Assembly: GCA_930367215.1 (NCBI GenBank)
Contig: OV884056.1
Coordinates: 91,895,285 to 91,959,284, forward strand
DNA length: 64,000 nucleotides
From: Pollenia angustigena
Taxonomy: Eukaryota; Arthropoda; Insecta; Diptera; Polleniidae
Direction: 5' to 3'
The translations under genes were made by a program, and so were the position numbers. Within the stretch, counting starts at the first letter, position 1, and every line of letters begins with the position of its first letter. The notes beneath the pieces were generated by a model that did not search any database, was not told the origin of the DNA, and saw only the letters and a program-made list of their open reading frames with translations. This document shows positions 30,492-41,884 of this stretch, one piece after another.

Positions 30492-31590
30492 CAGTGACTT
30501 TCTAAATTTTAAGCACAGAAAGCACTTTTAACTTCACGATTGATTTAAGAGCCTTGCTAAGTGATTTTTAATAAACAAATATTTTTTATAAATAGAATGA
30601 ATGAATTTCCCTCAAAATTCACTTTGCTTCTTTTCAAAATGTTGATTATATAAAAAAACCAACTTATTCTATTTTCGCATTATTAAGGTAAAATATTTGC
30701 TGAGATTGAAGAAATTATGGATATACATAAGTCTTTAAACCATTCGAAGCACCGTGCGGCGTTCCAAGGGCACCTCAGCATTTGAAAGTACTAAACATTC
30801 AGTTCGCAGGCCAGATAATCAGAAAAGTCAAAGATCGCTGCTGGGATTAAGCCAGGGGTCTAATTACCGCATACGATATCGGGCAAAATTTATCGAAATT
30901 TTTTATTTTGGTATTATGACTGTCGATATCGAATGAAATGTATCGTAATTTGAGATGATAGCATTCGATATCGAGTAACCAAAGACATTACATCTCTCTA
31001 GTTTTCATTCGATACGTCAGTGTCTATCGTATGCAGAAAAATACGATAGTTTACTCGATACGATAGCTTACTGGATATCGAATGCGGTAAATAGGCCCCT
31101 GAGTGTGAAAAATACGTTCATCCCATTATGGTCCGGAGAGTACTACATGAGGCGAACTGCAATTGTCGTGTTGCTAGACGTAACCTTTCGTTAATCAACG
31201 AAAAGAAGCATTAAGCATATACCAAGGCGTACTTGCGTAAGCCAAATGATTTTTGGGATCAAGTGCTGTTCTCGGATGAAAGAAAATCTAACATGTTTCG
31301 CTCTGATGACCGCCAAACGGTGTGGAGAAAGTCCAACGCAGAACTAGAAAAACGAAACCTTGCTGCAAATGTAAAACATTGTGGTGATTGTATGGGGCTG
31401 TATGTGCTGTTGTGGGCGACCTGGTGTTAATTGACGGCGATTTGGACAAAATGAAATATATGAATATTTTAAAAGAAAACTTAAAAAAAGTGCCGAAAAG
31501 TTGAATTTACCATTATCGTTCACTTTCCAACACGATAATGACCCGAAGCATTCATATAATTACATAAAACGTTTTGCATGTTCTACCACA
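30492..31590 (+). pseudogene. Tc1-like transposase relic, interrupted by a MITE
   Basis: CAGTGACTTTC after TA at 30490-30491 may be the left end. Coding remains start near 30754 (RRSKGTSAFESTKHSVRRPD). Beyond the insertion 30855-31100 they continue with FWDQVLFSDERKSNMFRSDD, RQTVWRKS, VKHCGD and, in another frame, VGDLVLIDGDLDKMKYMNIL and FTFQHDNDPKHSYNYIKR. These match the Tc1 catalytic motifs: F-S-D-E holds the first D and D-N-D-P-K-H the second. Both aspartates are kept, but there are at least two frameshifts and the final catalytic region (S-P-D-L-N-P-I-E) is not visible. No right end was found. Confidence 0.75.
30855..31100. mobile_element. CGATATCGAATG-type MITE inside the Tc1 relic
   Basis: GGGGTCTAATTACCGCATAC mirrors GCGGTAAATAGGCCCC, followed by CGATATCG/GGATATCGAATG. 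Its interior repeats CGATATCGAATG, CATTCGATA and CGATAG many times. Flanks CCA and TGA do not make a clear duplication. Its ends resemble 4654-4826 (G-G-C-C-x-x-x-T-A-C-C/G-C/G). Confidence 0.65.
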
Positions 31591-31822
31591 TCCCCCACAA
31601 TCACGGCTGCCAAATTCGACGATTTATCGTTATTTTAAGGTCCAAAAATGCTCCATTGACGATTTATACACTAAATTTGACGATTTTTCAAATGACCAAT
31701 TTTGTACAAATTTACAAAATTTTAGAGTATTATTTCTTATTTTTTAATAACTTCTTGGATATTTTCGTTTATTTTGTTGACAGTAACCGTCTCGCGTAAG
31801 CAGTTCATGATACAAATATAAA

Positions 31823-32739
31823 TGCAGGGCCATAATTTACTGACCATTGTATTTTTGATATAACTTTTTTTATTGAAAATTAATCATTTTGATTGAAAAA
31901 TATAGTTTAAATCATGGAAAGCTTAAATGAATTAAATTTAAAAAGTAATACCTTTTAGATGCCTTCCGCTAGTCTCTTCGCAAGCTGCTGCTCTTTGTTG
32001 TACCTGGAACATAACTGATGCCAAAACTGGTTGATCAACCGCAATAATTTCATTTACTATTATGTTGTCTTTTAGTTGTTGCATTCCTTGCGGTTTATTT
32101 GACGATCTTTCAAATATCTGGTGGTGTTTAGTCAGACGACCGTGGTGGCCAATTGACATCTCCAAATCGTGAAACGATACGATTACCAAAAACCGTTCGC
32201 AGCAAATTCATTGTTTCCCTTGGGGTATGGCACTTAACTGCGTTTTGTTAAAACCACATTTATTGAGTACATATTATAAAATTCAGGATACAAAAAATGT
32301 TGGGACATAGCCCTGTAACGCTCACCATTTACAGTCAATGCATTTCCATCTTCGTCTTGGAAGAAGTATAAGTCGTAGATCTTGTCTGCTGACACTCCGC
32401 GCCAAACTGTGACTCTAAGTGGATGCCTAGGACGCTTTTGAATCACTCGTGGATTTTCATTGCCCCAGATTCTAAAATTGCGTACTTCATTTCGTGATGG
32501 TGCATTTCTGGCATTAACAAAATTTCGTAATTTTCTTTGGCTTTGTATTACTGCAAAAATTAGCAAAAAAGAAAGAAAAAAACTCCACAGTTTTTGCTCC
32601 TTCGTCCATCGTATACATGGCCACTGAATCTCCCAAGCATTGTTTATAATACTAAAATATAAGAAAAGAAAAAAAAAAAAATACAAAATAAAAAAGTTAT
32701 ATTAAAAGTAAAATTTTCAGTGATGTATGGCCCACCCTG
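31823..32739 (-). pseudogene. Rosa-like (DD41D) mariner with decayed transposase
   Basis: The right end CATGG-type ATGGCCCACCCTG is followed by TA; the left end is TGCAGGGCCATAATT. On the minus strand from 32686 the frame includes EVRNFRIWGNENPRVIQKRP, HPLRVTVWRGVSADKIYDLY and FFQDEDGNALTVNGERYRAM, then a frameshift. Further left are remnants of W-P-P-R-S-S-D-L-T-P and NKPQGMQQLKDNI, QVQQRAAACEETSGRHLKGI, the C-terminal tail. The order matches the family from just after the first catalytic D to the end. The second D region is deleted between about 32190 and 32240, and the N-terminus is replaced by an unrelated hydrophobic reading frame. Confidence 0.75.
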
Positions 32740-32981
32740 TATAAAAGCTTAAATTTTTTAAGCACTGAAACCGAATTTCTAATAAGTAAAATGGCATGTC
32801 ATGTGGAACCCAATGTTTGACTTTTTGAATGATCTAGATTATTTAGCTTTAGTAGCTAATTTGGATATATGACATCCTAAACAATACAAGTCAAGCATAG
32901 TCATGCCGTCAGCTCATTATTGGTTTGACCTACAGACCATTTAAAAACAAATAAAGTTTTGTATGGGGTATATGTATATTA

Positions 32982-33480
32982 GGGTTGTTACAAGAAATTA
33001 ATGTTGGATTTCCTATCGGCGCAACTCTCTAATATGTGCCAATAGCATAGAAAATGCGATTGACAAAGTTTCAGCTCAATCGGATAACGCTAACATCTGC
33101 CTCATTGAGAATAAATTAAGGAAAAACAGCGATTTTTCACAAAAATTCGTATTTCCTTGCCTTTATAACCGAAACCATTCATTCTAGGAACCTAAGTCGA
33201 GTCTTGTTTTATAGGAAATTTTATTCTTATTTATTTTGATTTTAATAGTTTTGTTCCTTATACCAATAGATAAAGTGATTTTTAGCATTAATTAAGGACA
33301 AAGAAATACGAATTTTAGTGAAAAATCACTGTTTTTCCCTAAGTTATGCTCAATGAGGCACGTGTTGGAGTTATCCGATTAAGCTTAAACTTTGTCAATC
33401 AGATTTTCTAGGCTTTTGGCATATTTTAGATATAAAAGATAGCCCCAAAAAAAAAAATTTACCATATCTTGTAACGACCC
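32982..33480. mobile_element. GGGTTGTTACAAG MITE, copy 1 of an adjacent pair
   Basis: GGGTTGTTACAAGA mirrors TCTTGTAACGACCC, flanked by TA. Inside are a mirrored AAAGAAATACGAATTTTAGT and ACAGCGATTTTTCAC. 499 bp, non-coding. Confidence 0.75.
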
Positions 33481-33485
33481 TAATA

Positions 33486-33921
33486 GGGTGGTTACCAGAT
33501 ATCAATGCTGGATTTTCCGTCGGGGCACACCCCTAATATGTGACAATAGGATAGAAAATGCGATTGATGCAGTTTCAGCCCAATCGGATAACGATAACAT
33601 GTGTCTCATTGAGCATTAATTAAGAAAAACAGCGATTTTTCACTAAAATTCGTATTTCTTTATCTCTATAACCGAAACCATTCATTCTAGGAACCTGAGT
33701 CGAGTCTCGTTTTATAGGAAATTTTATTCTTATCAATTTTGATTTTAATAGTTTTGTTCCTTTTACCAATAGATAAAGAGATATTAAGCATTAAATAAGG
33801 ACAAAGAAATACGATTTTCCACTAAAATTTGTATTTCTTTGTCCTTAAAATTATTGCTAAATATCTCTATCTATTGGTATGCGCCGATGGCAAATCCAAC
33901 ATTGATTTCTTGTAACCACCC
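33486..33921. mobile_element. GGGTGGTTACCAG MITE, copy 2 of an adjacent pair
   Basis: GGGTGGTTACCAGA mirrors TCTTGTAACCACCC. It follows copy 1 after only TAATA and is in the same orientation, sharing GCAGTTTCAGCCCAATCGGA, CGAAACCATTCATTCTAGGA and TTTTGTTCC with it. 436 bp. Confidence 0.75.
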
Positions 33922-34039
33922 TAATGTATATATTTTGAATTTATCTTTCTAAATTCAAAAACGGTTTCACGAAATTTGTTAAAGTTTCTGAGATATTAAG
34001 CATTAATTTTGCTCCATATTAACTATTTGAAATTTTATT

Positions 34040-34465
34040 AAGTACTAGCTTTACGCCCCGGTTTCGATCGGTTGCTGATTTTAGGAAAATCGAAAAAAGT
34101 GGGCGCGGCAATATTTGCTTTCCGTAAAAACGTAAGTTGGACTATGGCGATCGTTTTAAAGAAAAAATCGTCCAAATCGGTGAAATAAAAAGAAAAAGTG
34201 GACGTAAAAGTAGGCGTGGTAAATTTTTCTTTCGATGAAAACTTAAAATAGATTAATACGAACATTTGAAAAAAAATTAGTCAAATCGATGGAGCCGTTT
34301 TCTGATTTTAGGTTAATCGAAAAAAGTGGGCGTAAAAGTGGGCGGGGCAAATGTTTCTTTCCGTAAAAACCTAAGTTGGACCATGGTGAATATTTTAAAG
34401 AAACCGTCGTCCAAGCGGTCAAGCCGTTCTCAAGTTATACCATCAGCAACAGACATTTCATTTTT
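34040..34465 (+). repeat. Dispersed repeat with AAGTGGGCGTAAAAGTGGGC units
   Basis: Begins near TACTAGCTTTACGCCCCGG and ends AAGCCGTTCTCAAGTTATAC then ATTTCATTTTTATTATATAG. In between, units of about 125 bp recur (AAGTGGGCG-x-GGCAAA, TTCCGTAAAAAC, AAGTTGGACTATGGCGAT, CGTCCAAATCGG). A second copy is at 46795-47115. The conserved end and ATATAGAT-type tail suggest a LINE 3' end or SINE-like family, but a Helitron tail is also possible. Confidence 0.55.
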
Positions 34466-34469
34466 ATTA

Positions 34470-36750
34470 TATAGATTGTTTTGCTCTACATGCTATTATT
34501 ACCTTCTAAGTTCGTTCATCAACGTTCACAAAAAATTTAAATTTTTCTATAAAACATATGCCGGAAGCAGTAGTAAAAATACAAAAACATTCTATCAGGT
34601 ATATTTTAAGAAAACTTCATGTAAACCTTCATTGTCGTTTTTCTCCATTACGACTTTTTGGCATATACGCCAAACCAATAATGAGCGGGCGATTTGTTGA
34701 CAGGCTTCGAGTAGCGAATTAGGGCCTGCTTTCTCCCTAGGCACTCTTTAATATGCCGCCCTTTTTGCTTATATAGGAGTGATTATCCAAAAAGAAACAA
34801 ATAAAATAAATACATATGTACTAAAATTGTTGTGTATTCATTTTTATTAATTTATATATATACATACATATTAGGGTGCTTTAGAATCGTCTAAAGAAGT
34901 TCGATTTCTACTCTTCAAGGCTGGACCATTGCATATGAACCACAGCAACATATGTTCCAAATTTAAGCGAAATCGAATGACGTTTTAAGATATCTACAAA
35001 TTGCAATTTTTCAAATTTTTTGTATTATTATATTATATATGTATGTAATGACTTATAATTACGTCCTTTAGGACTTCTCCATGAATTGTGAATCAAAATT
35101 TTATTACCTCTTAATTGTAGAACAAACATACAATTGTTGTAATTTTTATAGCCAGTGTGCACAAAAAAAAAAATACATACATTCAATATGAGTGGCTTAA
35201 AGCAAGTGACTTATGTTAAATAATGAAACAAAAGCGGTTGTTTCGCTTGTGCTCCAAGCGAAGCAGGGGGTCTACTCTCTATTACGATGCGAAAACAATT
35301 TCGATGCGAAAGCTATCTCACTCTCTATAACTTTCGCAAAATGTTCTGAAAATGAAGCAATAGTGGCAATAAAAATTAAAGATGGTGCGGATTTACAGTA
35401 ATGAAATGCCAAAGTGTGTAAAAATATTTGAAATTGAAAAATTTAAATAAAACAAGTAACCCAGTAAAAAATGTGCTCCAAAAGGAGCAGGTTTTGTGTA
35501 TGAATTCATACCACAAATCGCTTCAAACCTGCTGATGGGATGCCTGATTTTTGTTTGGGGTGTTCCCGGTTTGGAGGACTATTTTCTGCTTACCATAAGC
35601 TCTTCTTTTAACATGCAAACAAAGCACTCCTAAAGTGCTTTTTAGGGGCTTACTATATTAACATATTCATTAATGTTTTGCTTTTACTTTTGTTTAAATG
35701 CCTTTTTCCAATCATATTTTTATTTTTTTCGGTTTGCAACCTTCTTCATTGTCAGCACTAAAATAACAGCTTTTTTGTATATTTTATTCTATATCAGTTA
35801 CTGCTTTATAAAAGCTCTTTTATTGAAGCGCTCGATTATGCGCTTTTTCTCTTAAGTGCTTCAAAAACCCTCCACGACTTTTTGGAGGCATATTTTTTTT
35901 CGCAAATTAAAAAAAATCAGGTCGTGGATCATATCTTTTTTTCTTTCTTTAGTCCTATTTTCATCCATACATGATCTAGAAACTAAATCCGTTATCATAT
36001 TAGAGTTACTACAAAATTGCATTTATATATATTCCAGAGCACCGTGTAAAATGCATCTAATTTGCACAAATCAAAATTTTTTACATACAAAGATGATATA
36101 CTTGGCAAAAGATAAAATTTGATACCCATATTGCCCTATTTAAAACGAAGGGTTACCACCCCATTGCATTTGCACGAATTTCAAAAAAAGCTGAGACACG
36201 TATTTAATTAAATCGACTAAAGATTAAAATATGTTAATTTGACACTTTTATTACAGACAACCCCGAACAAAAAATTCAAAAACCGTTTTTTTTTTACAAA
36301 AAATCCTTAAAAAAAAGACATGGATGATCGTCCTTGGACAAATTTTATATACAGTTGGACGCGCCTTAAAAAAACCTTTCTTACGATACCCAACTTGTAT
36401 ATGTTGGTAAGGAAACAGATTCGTAAAGTAACAAAACATGCAAAAATAGACCCTTTTTCAAACTGGTCCAGCTCACGAGAGGTCAACCCTGGAGCCGAAA
36501 TATTTAAAATGTCATCTTAAAAAAGTCCAAGGTTAATTTTTAGGAGGGTACATCGAGCACTTTTTTTGGTGTGTCGCTCTAATGTACATATGTACATGTT
36601 TTACTATGTAACCTTGCCTTAAGTACTTCTAGGTTTTAAGTAGATTTCGTCAAAATCTAGTTACAAAGTAGATTTTGTTTTGTATGAGAAATCGAGTCAA
36701 AAGCAACCCGATTTAACTCTCAATCTCGCTAGTACTAGATTTCGTTGTAG
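34470..36750. other. AT-rich stretch, mostly unassigned
   Basis: TTAGGGTGCTTTAGAATCG at 34872 and TGTGTCGCTCTAATGT at 36570 could be the degraded ends of one large TIR element, but the match is too short to call. AAAGCACTCCTAAAGTGCTTT (35625-35645) and related AAGTGCTT words occur. The frames at 35213-35401 and 36320-36520 have no recognisable domain. Confidence 0.3.
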
Positions 36751-36753
36751 TGT

Positions 36754-36944
36754 TCATAGAAAAAAATACAAATTGATTCCAATTAATAAATTTGTGATTT
36801 TAATTACAAAATTAATCAAATTTTCACCAGTAAACAAATTAATAGTTGATATCAATAAAACGTTTAATTCACTTGATTAAATTTTTAATTAGAACTGATT
36901 TTATTTTCGAATAATGCTTTAATTAATGAAACATTTTTTCTGTG
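36754..36944. mobile_element. Short CACAGAAAAAA-ended element
   Basis: TCATAGAAAAAAATAC at the left mirrors ACATTTTTTCTGTG at the right. The interior is AATTAATAAATTT/TTAATTACAAAATTAATC-type sequence like 17018-18393. Confidence 0.45.
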
Positions 36945-37539
36945 TAAACGGACTATTAAGTAAATTTGAATTGTTGTAGTGAAAATTAACAAAATTGTTC
37001 TTGATGTTATTGAACGTGTAATCCGGATTTAATTTTTGAAATGTTCAACATTTTCCATAAACTTGACATCCTGCTTTCGTTGGCTTTTTTAGACGAGTGC
37101 AGAAATAGTATTTTATAAATCTCAAAGTACTTGTAATAATTGTAACGAACTTAAAAAAACAGAACAACAAGAAAAAGAATTATGAAAAGAAAAAATATGT
37201 ATTAAACAAATTTATATGTTACAATATCCGTTGCCGTCGGTAGTTTGATTTGATTTGTTGTCTTGTGTGTCGACTTTCATTTCTTTTTCTTTCATTATTG
37301 ACTTTATTACACACTTGTTAGTTATTCTTATTACTCCTTTTTCCCCCACTTCTCATTATTATTGAGAATTGTTCTGCTAATATCTTGTTGTTGTAATTGT
37401 TTTGGTTTTCCTACTAAAGTTCTCTGATTTTTTTTTATCTTTGTTTATATAATTTTTTTTTTTTTTTGATATTGTTGCCATTTATGATTATATTGTATTG
37501 ACTAAATGTTGTTGTTGTTGGTTTTGTTATTACTTTCAG

Positions 37540-37704
37540 ATAATACTGTACCAATTGGTATTGCAGTGGCACGTAAACGACCACAGGAAACAACAGCACC
37601 ACCACCACCTGCTCCACCATCTTTAACGAGTTCCTCATCGTTGCCTTTGTCACAACCACTTAATAAGGATATGAATTGTTTCGGCATACGAGTTGCTGAC
37701 TTGG
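37540..37704 (+). CDS. Probable internal exon of a long host gene
   Basis: A 165-nt exon (55 codons' worth) bounded by a good acceptor (pyrimidine-rich stretch, TACTTTCAG ending 37539) and donor (GTAAGT at 37705). The frame is open throughout and reads [16 protein letters not shown], then a proline-rich stretch ([10 protein letters not shown]), a serine run ([15 protein letters not shown]) and [12 protein letters not shown]. Codon use and low-complexity P/S content look like a regulatory or scaffold protein of a fly, unlike the AT-rich transposon debris around it. Both splice junctions have the same phase, so the exon could be skipped without breaking the frame. I do not recognise the gene. 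It is the only convincing host exon in the window, which implies introns of tens of kilobases filled with mobile elements. Confidence 0.6.
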
Positions 37705-37709
37705 GTAAG

Positions 37710-38119
37710 TCATAGAAATTTATATTCATGTAAATGTGCGACAAGTATGAGTGTGTGTTTGTGTATGTGTGAATTTACACATTCATACAATTTGAAACAT
37801 TTACAAAGTTTACACACAAACTCTTTAAAGTTGTTTTGCATTTTTTTGGTGTAAATAAAAAATATTTGTTTTGTTTTACTCTTTTTATTTACACAGTTTT
37901 TTTTGACGTTTTTTTTTCTTTTTCAAATCATTTTGTTTTTATTTTGTTGACATTCATACACACGTATGTAGGTACATAAAAAGAGTGAAAGAGTTTTTTT
38001 GTATAAACATAAGCATGTGGTATGTTTGTATTTATATAGAGATAAATATATTTATGATCTACATATCGCTGGCTCAATATTACAAGGTTGTATGTTAATT
38101 TTTTTTCGATTTTCAGTTC
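37710..38119. other. Intron-like AT-rich sequence
   Basis: Directly downstream of the exon's donor. Holds TGTGTTTGTGTATGTGTGAA-type runs and T tracts. No element recognised. Confidence 0.35.
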
Positions 38120-38285
38120 GTAATTCTGATCAAAATACTCATCAAGCATTGTGGTAGTATTACCGAAAATGGGTTTGTATGTGTCACACCGACAATGCTG
38201 GATGGAAAATCAAAAAATTTGGATATGACGGCGAATATTACGTCCAGCACACGTACACGTGTGAATTCGCCTGCTGTACAAGCAT
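38120..38285 (+). repeat. Repeat shared with 61263-61425
   Basis: CTGATCAAAATACTCATCAA, GTAGTATTACCGAAAATGGG and TTTGTATGTGTCAC match 61263-61425 in order and orientation. The end holds a small palindrome, GGCGAATATTACG to GTGAATTCGCC. Unclassified. Confidence 0.55.
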
Positions 38286-38309
38286 TTGACAAGTGTATTT
38301 GGCCCTTTA

Positions 38310-38560
38310 CATGTGATCAAAAGTTTAGTAACAAAGATAATAACGTTTAAGCGTTCTTTTCAAAATTCTGCTATGATCCTTTATTAAAGTACATACTATT
38401 AGTGCACAGGGTATTATGCATTTGTGGTGGTGAAACATACAAAAACTGGTTCTTGCCCACCTGAATCGATCTAAAGATTCGTATGCCCAGCTGACTGGCT
38501 GAATGCCCATGTCAACCTATTGTGAAATTTGGGAGAATATTTGATGGAATTTGATACATA
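38310..38560 (-). mobile_element. Degenerate mini-me-like element
   Basis: In minus orientation it shows TTTCACCACCACAAATGCAT, ATACCCTGTGCACTAATAG near one edge and a CAGCCAGTCAGCTGGGCAT core, the same plan as 6465-7192. Too degraded to place ends. Confidence 0.4.
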
Positions 38561-39034
38561 TGTCGTTTCCTTTTCCCCATATCTTTGTTTTTGCACATAC
38601 AACCTTGTTATATGCAGCCAGCGATATGCATTAAATTATCATTGTTACTTTTTGCGAAAAAAATTTATGCATAAGTCAATTGTATTTTCTAAAGAATTTA
38701 AAATTTTTTTTTATAAAACGATTTAGGTTTATACGCGTAAATCATTTTCGATATTCTACACTCAAAAAAGGATGTCCTAAAATTTACGTATGATTTGTTT
38801 TTGCCGCCATTTGCTTTTATCAAGGGTTGGTATACCCTGAAAACAATTTGACCGCTGAAATTTTAAAATTAGATTTCTAATGATCCTTTATAAAGAACAG
38901 ATTTCGCTTAAAGGATTATTTAAACTGAAACCGATATATTGGAAAATCTTAAGTATTGCTGTTGATACAACGATAAAAAACAAATTAATTTTCAACGCTT
39001 ATTTTTGAATAACAACCAAGAAAACTGGCCCTTA

Positions 39035-39477
39035 AGGTGGAAGTACATAACACGCGTTACTGCGCGCGCGCTCTGTCGTCTTCTGTCAAAAAAAAAGTTA
39101 AACTAGTGTATTTTCATAGAACAAGCTACAGAAAGTTGGTTAACTTTGAACTTTTTAACGCGTTGTGTATTTTTGACAAGTAATCAGCTGACAATAAAAA
39201 GAATAATTTAACAAATTCGTGAATCATGAAAGAAAAACTTATTGAAGAGCTTAAAAAACATACAATATTAATATAAAATGAAAAAAACTCAATAAAATAA
39301 CAAAATCTAGATAAACTTTGGAACCCGTTTTCAATGCACAAAAAGGTAAACAAATAAAAAACAGCTGACAGGAATGGATTTTGTAACGCGTGTTGCGTAA
39401 CTTGCAATTTTTTACGCGGTAAAAGTTTTTAAACGCACGATACTCGTCGACGAATTAACGCGTGTTATGTACTTCCC
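39035..39477 (+). mobile_element. Harbinger-like element with remains of a MADF-like gene
   Basis: AGGTGGAAGTACATAACACG mirrors CGTGTTATGTACTTCCC, and TTA flanks both ends (39032-39034, 39478-39480). AACGCGT-type words occur at least five times, mostly near the ends. From 39226 the + strand reads MKEKLIEELKKHTILI, stop, NEKNSIK, stop, NLDKLW. With substitutions of the stops this matches the beginning of a MADF domain (L-I-E-x-V-x-x-x-P-x-L-Y, then K-x-x-x-W), the DNA-binding partner gene of some PIF/Harbinger elements. The remainder is lost. Confidence 0.65.
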
Positions 39478-39918
39478 TTAAAAAAATTTAAGAGAATCTG
39501 AAGAGGATGAGCCTCTGAACTTCCTTAGCTGTGGTTCTGCTTAAGAAGCTATCGAGAGATGCTGCAGATATCCTAATATTTCTAGGTTTGCAAATACGCT
39601 TGCTTACTAGCGCAGTGACATGTTATACTCAAACTTAAAGAAAATGGCGCAGAAATACTTCAGTTTTTAAATGAGATCTGTCGTATCTGAAAGGATATTT
39701 TACACTGCTGGCTTGTTTCAAACTGAATTGCGAAGTCGTCTCCACAAAAGAAAAAAAAGTCTTATTGATATCAATTTTAAATAAAATAATCTCTTCAGTA
39801 TTTATCGCTATTTGCACACCGTTGAAAACCATTTAACACTTTTATGCATTCACACTTTTTAATTACAGTTTGCTATTTTAAATAGCCGAAATTGTTTCGT
39901 GTATAAACATTTGCATAT

Positions 39919-40706
39919 ACACACAGAAAAAAAAATATCAATGTTAAAATAACATGGCGAAGTGTTGATTGAGAATCGTGGTAAATTTCTGCAAAAGTAT
40001 GCCCTTTATTTAAATTTATCATTATTTCATATTAATTTTAAATGAAAAATATTAAAATAATTTTAAATCACGTTTATTAAATATTATTCACTGTTAAAAT
40101 AACATTGTTCAATATTGAATCCATAAAAACCTGTTTTATAATAAAATCAAAAGTTTATCTTGTTAAATTAACATGCATACATACTTAGGTATGTACATTT
40201 TTTTATTTCCATGTTTAAAATATGTTATAAAAAGAAGACAATTCCCGTATTCTTTTAATTCAAATTATTTAATTAAATAGTACATCAAGTTTTGAAAGTA
40301 GAATGATGACGAATGCCATATCGGACAATTCGGCTGATGCTTCTGGTATTAAAGGAGAATACAAAATAAGTGAAACATGTGCGTTTGAATTATTCTTAAA
40401 GAAATGCATATGTTGTCTTTTATATCACACTCCAATTTGATTCTACATGAAATTCACTTCATTTCAACTTGAAATATCTTTCATTCAACGTAATTCGGAT
40501 TGTTATTTCAATATAAATGACATTTTGCTCTAACTTTACTGCATTGTTAAATTAACATGAATTATAGTTCTTTTAAAAGAAAAAAATGTTGTTCGCAAGT
40601 AATTGTAAAATCATGTTAAATTAACATGAAACAACAATGAAGCAAAATCACTATTGAAAAATCAACCTTGTTTTGAACGAATTTACATTGATTTTTTTCT
40701 GTGTGT
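39919..40706. mobile_element. ACACACAG-ended element with five TGTTAAATTAACA palindromes
   Basis: ACACACAGAAAAAAAAATAT mirrors ATTTTTTTCTGTGTGT, and the mirror continues outward as ATTTGCATA. A 15-bp palindromic word, ATGTTAAAATAACAT or TGTTAAATTAACATG, occurs at 39941, 40091, 40161, 40545 and 40613. No gene. The ends resemble 17018-18393 and 36754-36944 but the repeated word is different. Confidence 0.65.
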
Positions 40707-40709
40707 ATG

Positions 40710-41380
40710 CAAATCGCGCATTTATAATATAATACAATGTTAAAGGTATTTGCGTCAATTTTTTTACCCTTGCAACTGTGCAAAATAGCATGGTTGCACT
40801 CATTTGACGCGAGCAACATATTTTGTTTGCACCTTCAACTTTGAGCTTTTCCGAAACAATGTTTTAAACCTTCTATTTAAAGATTTTCCAAGACGCATGC
40901 ATTTGTGATTATTATAAAAAAAAGAAATTTGAACCGTAAGTTTTCCTGTATTTCTGTTTCTTTCATTTTTTTAAGCTTTTTCTTTTTTAAATTGTTTTAT
41001 TATTTACAAAGTCCTTCTTTTAACTCAAAAATTTATAATATTTTTCAAATCAAAGAAAAATTATACGTTCAAATAGTATTTCTGCGTTGTTGTTAAGTGT
41101 AGAGTTGGTTTTTATGAGTATCTACTTTTTATGCATTTTTTTCAATTTGGTAATGTCATAAAAAGTTGCAAAATATTTATGCTTTTACCCTGACAATCTA
41201 GCACTTACTTAGATCCTGACAATTTTGCATCGTTTATGCGAAATAATTGTCTATGTGGTTGTTGTTGTTTTGTTTTTGCACTTTTGCTCTTTTGCAGGAG
41301 TGTAAATTTTGACGTGAATATCTATATTATAAATTGCATAAAAAATTCGTATATAAAGATCGTTTCAAACTTGAGTTAAA

Positions 41381-41412
<32 letters not shown>

Positions 41413-41590
41413 TTTCATCAAAACTAAATTAGCTAAATTTGAATCAAATTTTGAATGCATGCACTTTCGATGCAAGTAAAATAGCTTTTTTCATGATGCT
41501 GATGAAAATAAGCTAGTTTTTTTTCAAGCACAGTATATGCATATAAGCGAGTTTTTATTAATGAATTTCTCGTTTAAAAGTACCAAAAAT
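40710..41590. other. AT-rich stretch with a poly(A) run
   Basis: Poly(A) of about 28 at 41383-41410. No gene or clear element. The poly(A) could be a retroposon tail but nothing recognisable precedes it. Confidence 0.35.
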
Positions 41591-41595
41591 TAGCA

Positions 41596-41678
41596 CATCG
41601 TCGGTTGATTATTTAATTGTCGTATGTGGATACAAATTACATACGACATACGACAACTTAATAATCAACCGACGACAT
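41596..41678. repeat. 83-bp palindrome
   Basis: CATCGTCGGTTGATTATTTA then ATTGTCGTATGT is mirrored by ACATACGACAACTTAATAAT and CAACCGACGACATG. Probably a hairpin MITE; the target duplication is not clear. Confidence 0.6.
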
Positions 41679-41884
41679 GTAAATTGTGAAATGTTTATAA
41701 GCGATAAATAATGCAATAAAAAAATGCTTTGCTTGAGCATTATTTCAAATTCAATATGCGTATCGGTATCGCCAAAATTTCTTTTTGAGTTCGGTATAGT
41801 ATCGGCAAAAGGACGTATTGTTACATCCCTATAAATATTAAACGTCTTTTTAAAACATCTTTAGTGAGGGTGTGCTGATTTTTC

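Noticed and set aside
34326..34700. 124-codon open frame
   Set aside because: Translation of the dispersed AAGTGGGCG repeat; the same repeat at 46795 is not open in this frame.
34871..36582. 1.7-kb TIR element between TTAGGGTGCTTTAGA and a TCGCTCTAATGT end
   Set aside because: Only about 10 matching bases, and no duplication beyond TA-rich flanks.
39031..39480. piggyBac element with TTAA target
   Set aside because: TTAA-like bases occur at both edges, but the ends pair best with a TTA duplication and the interior holds a MADF-like start, which fits PIF/Harbinger.
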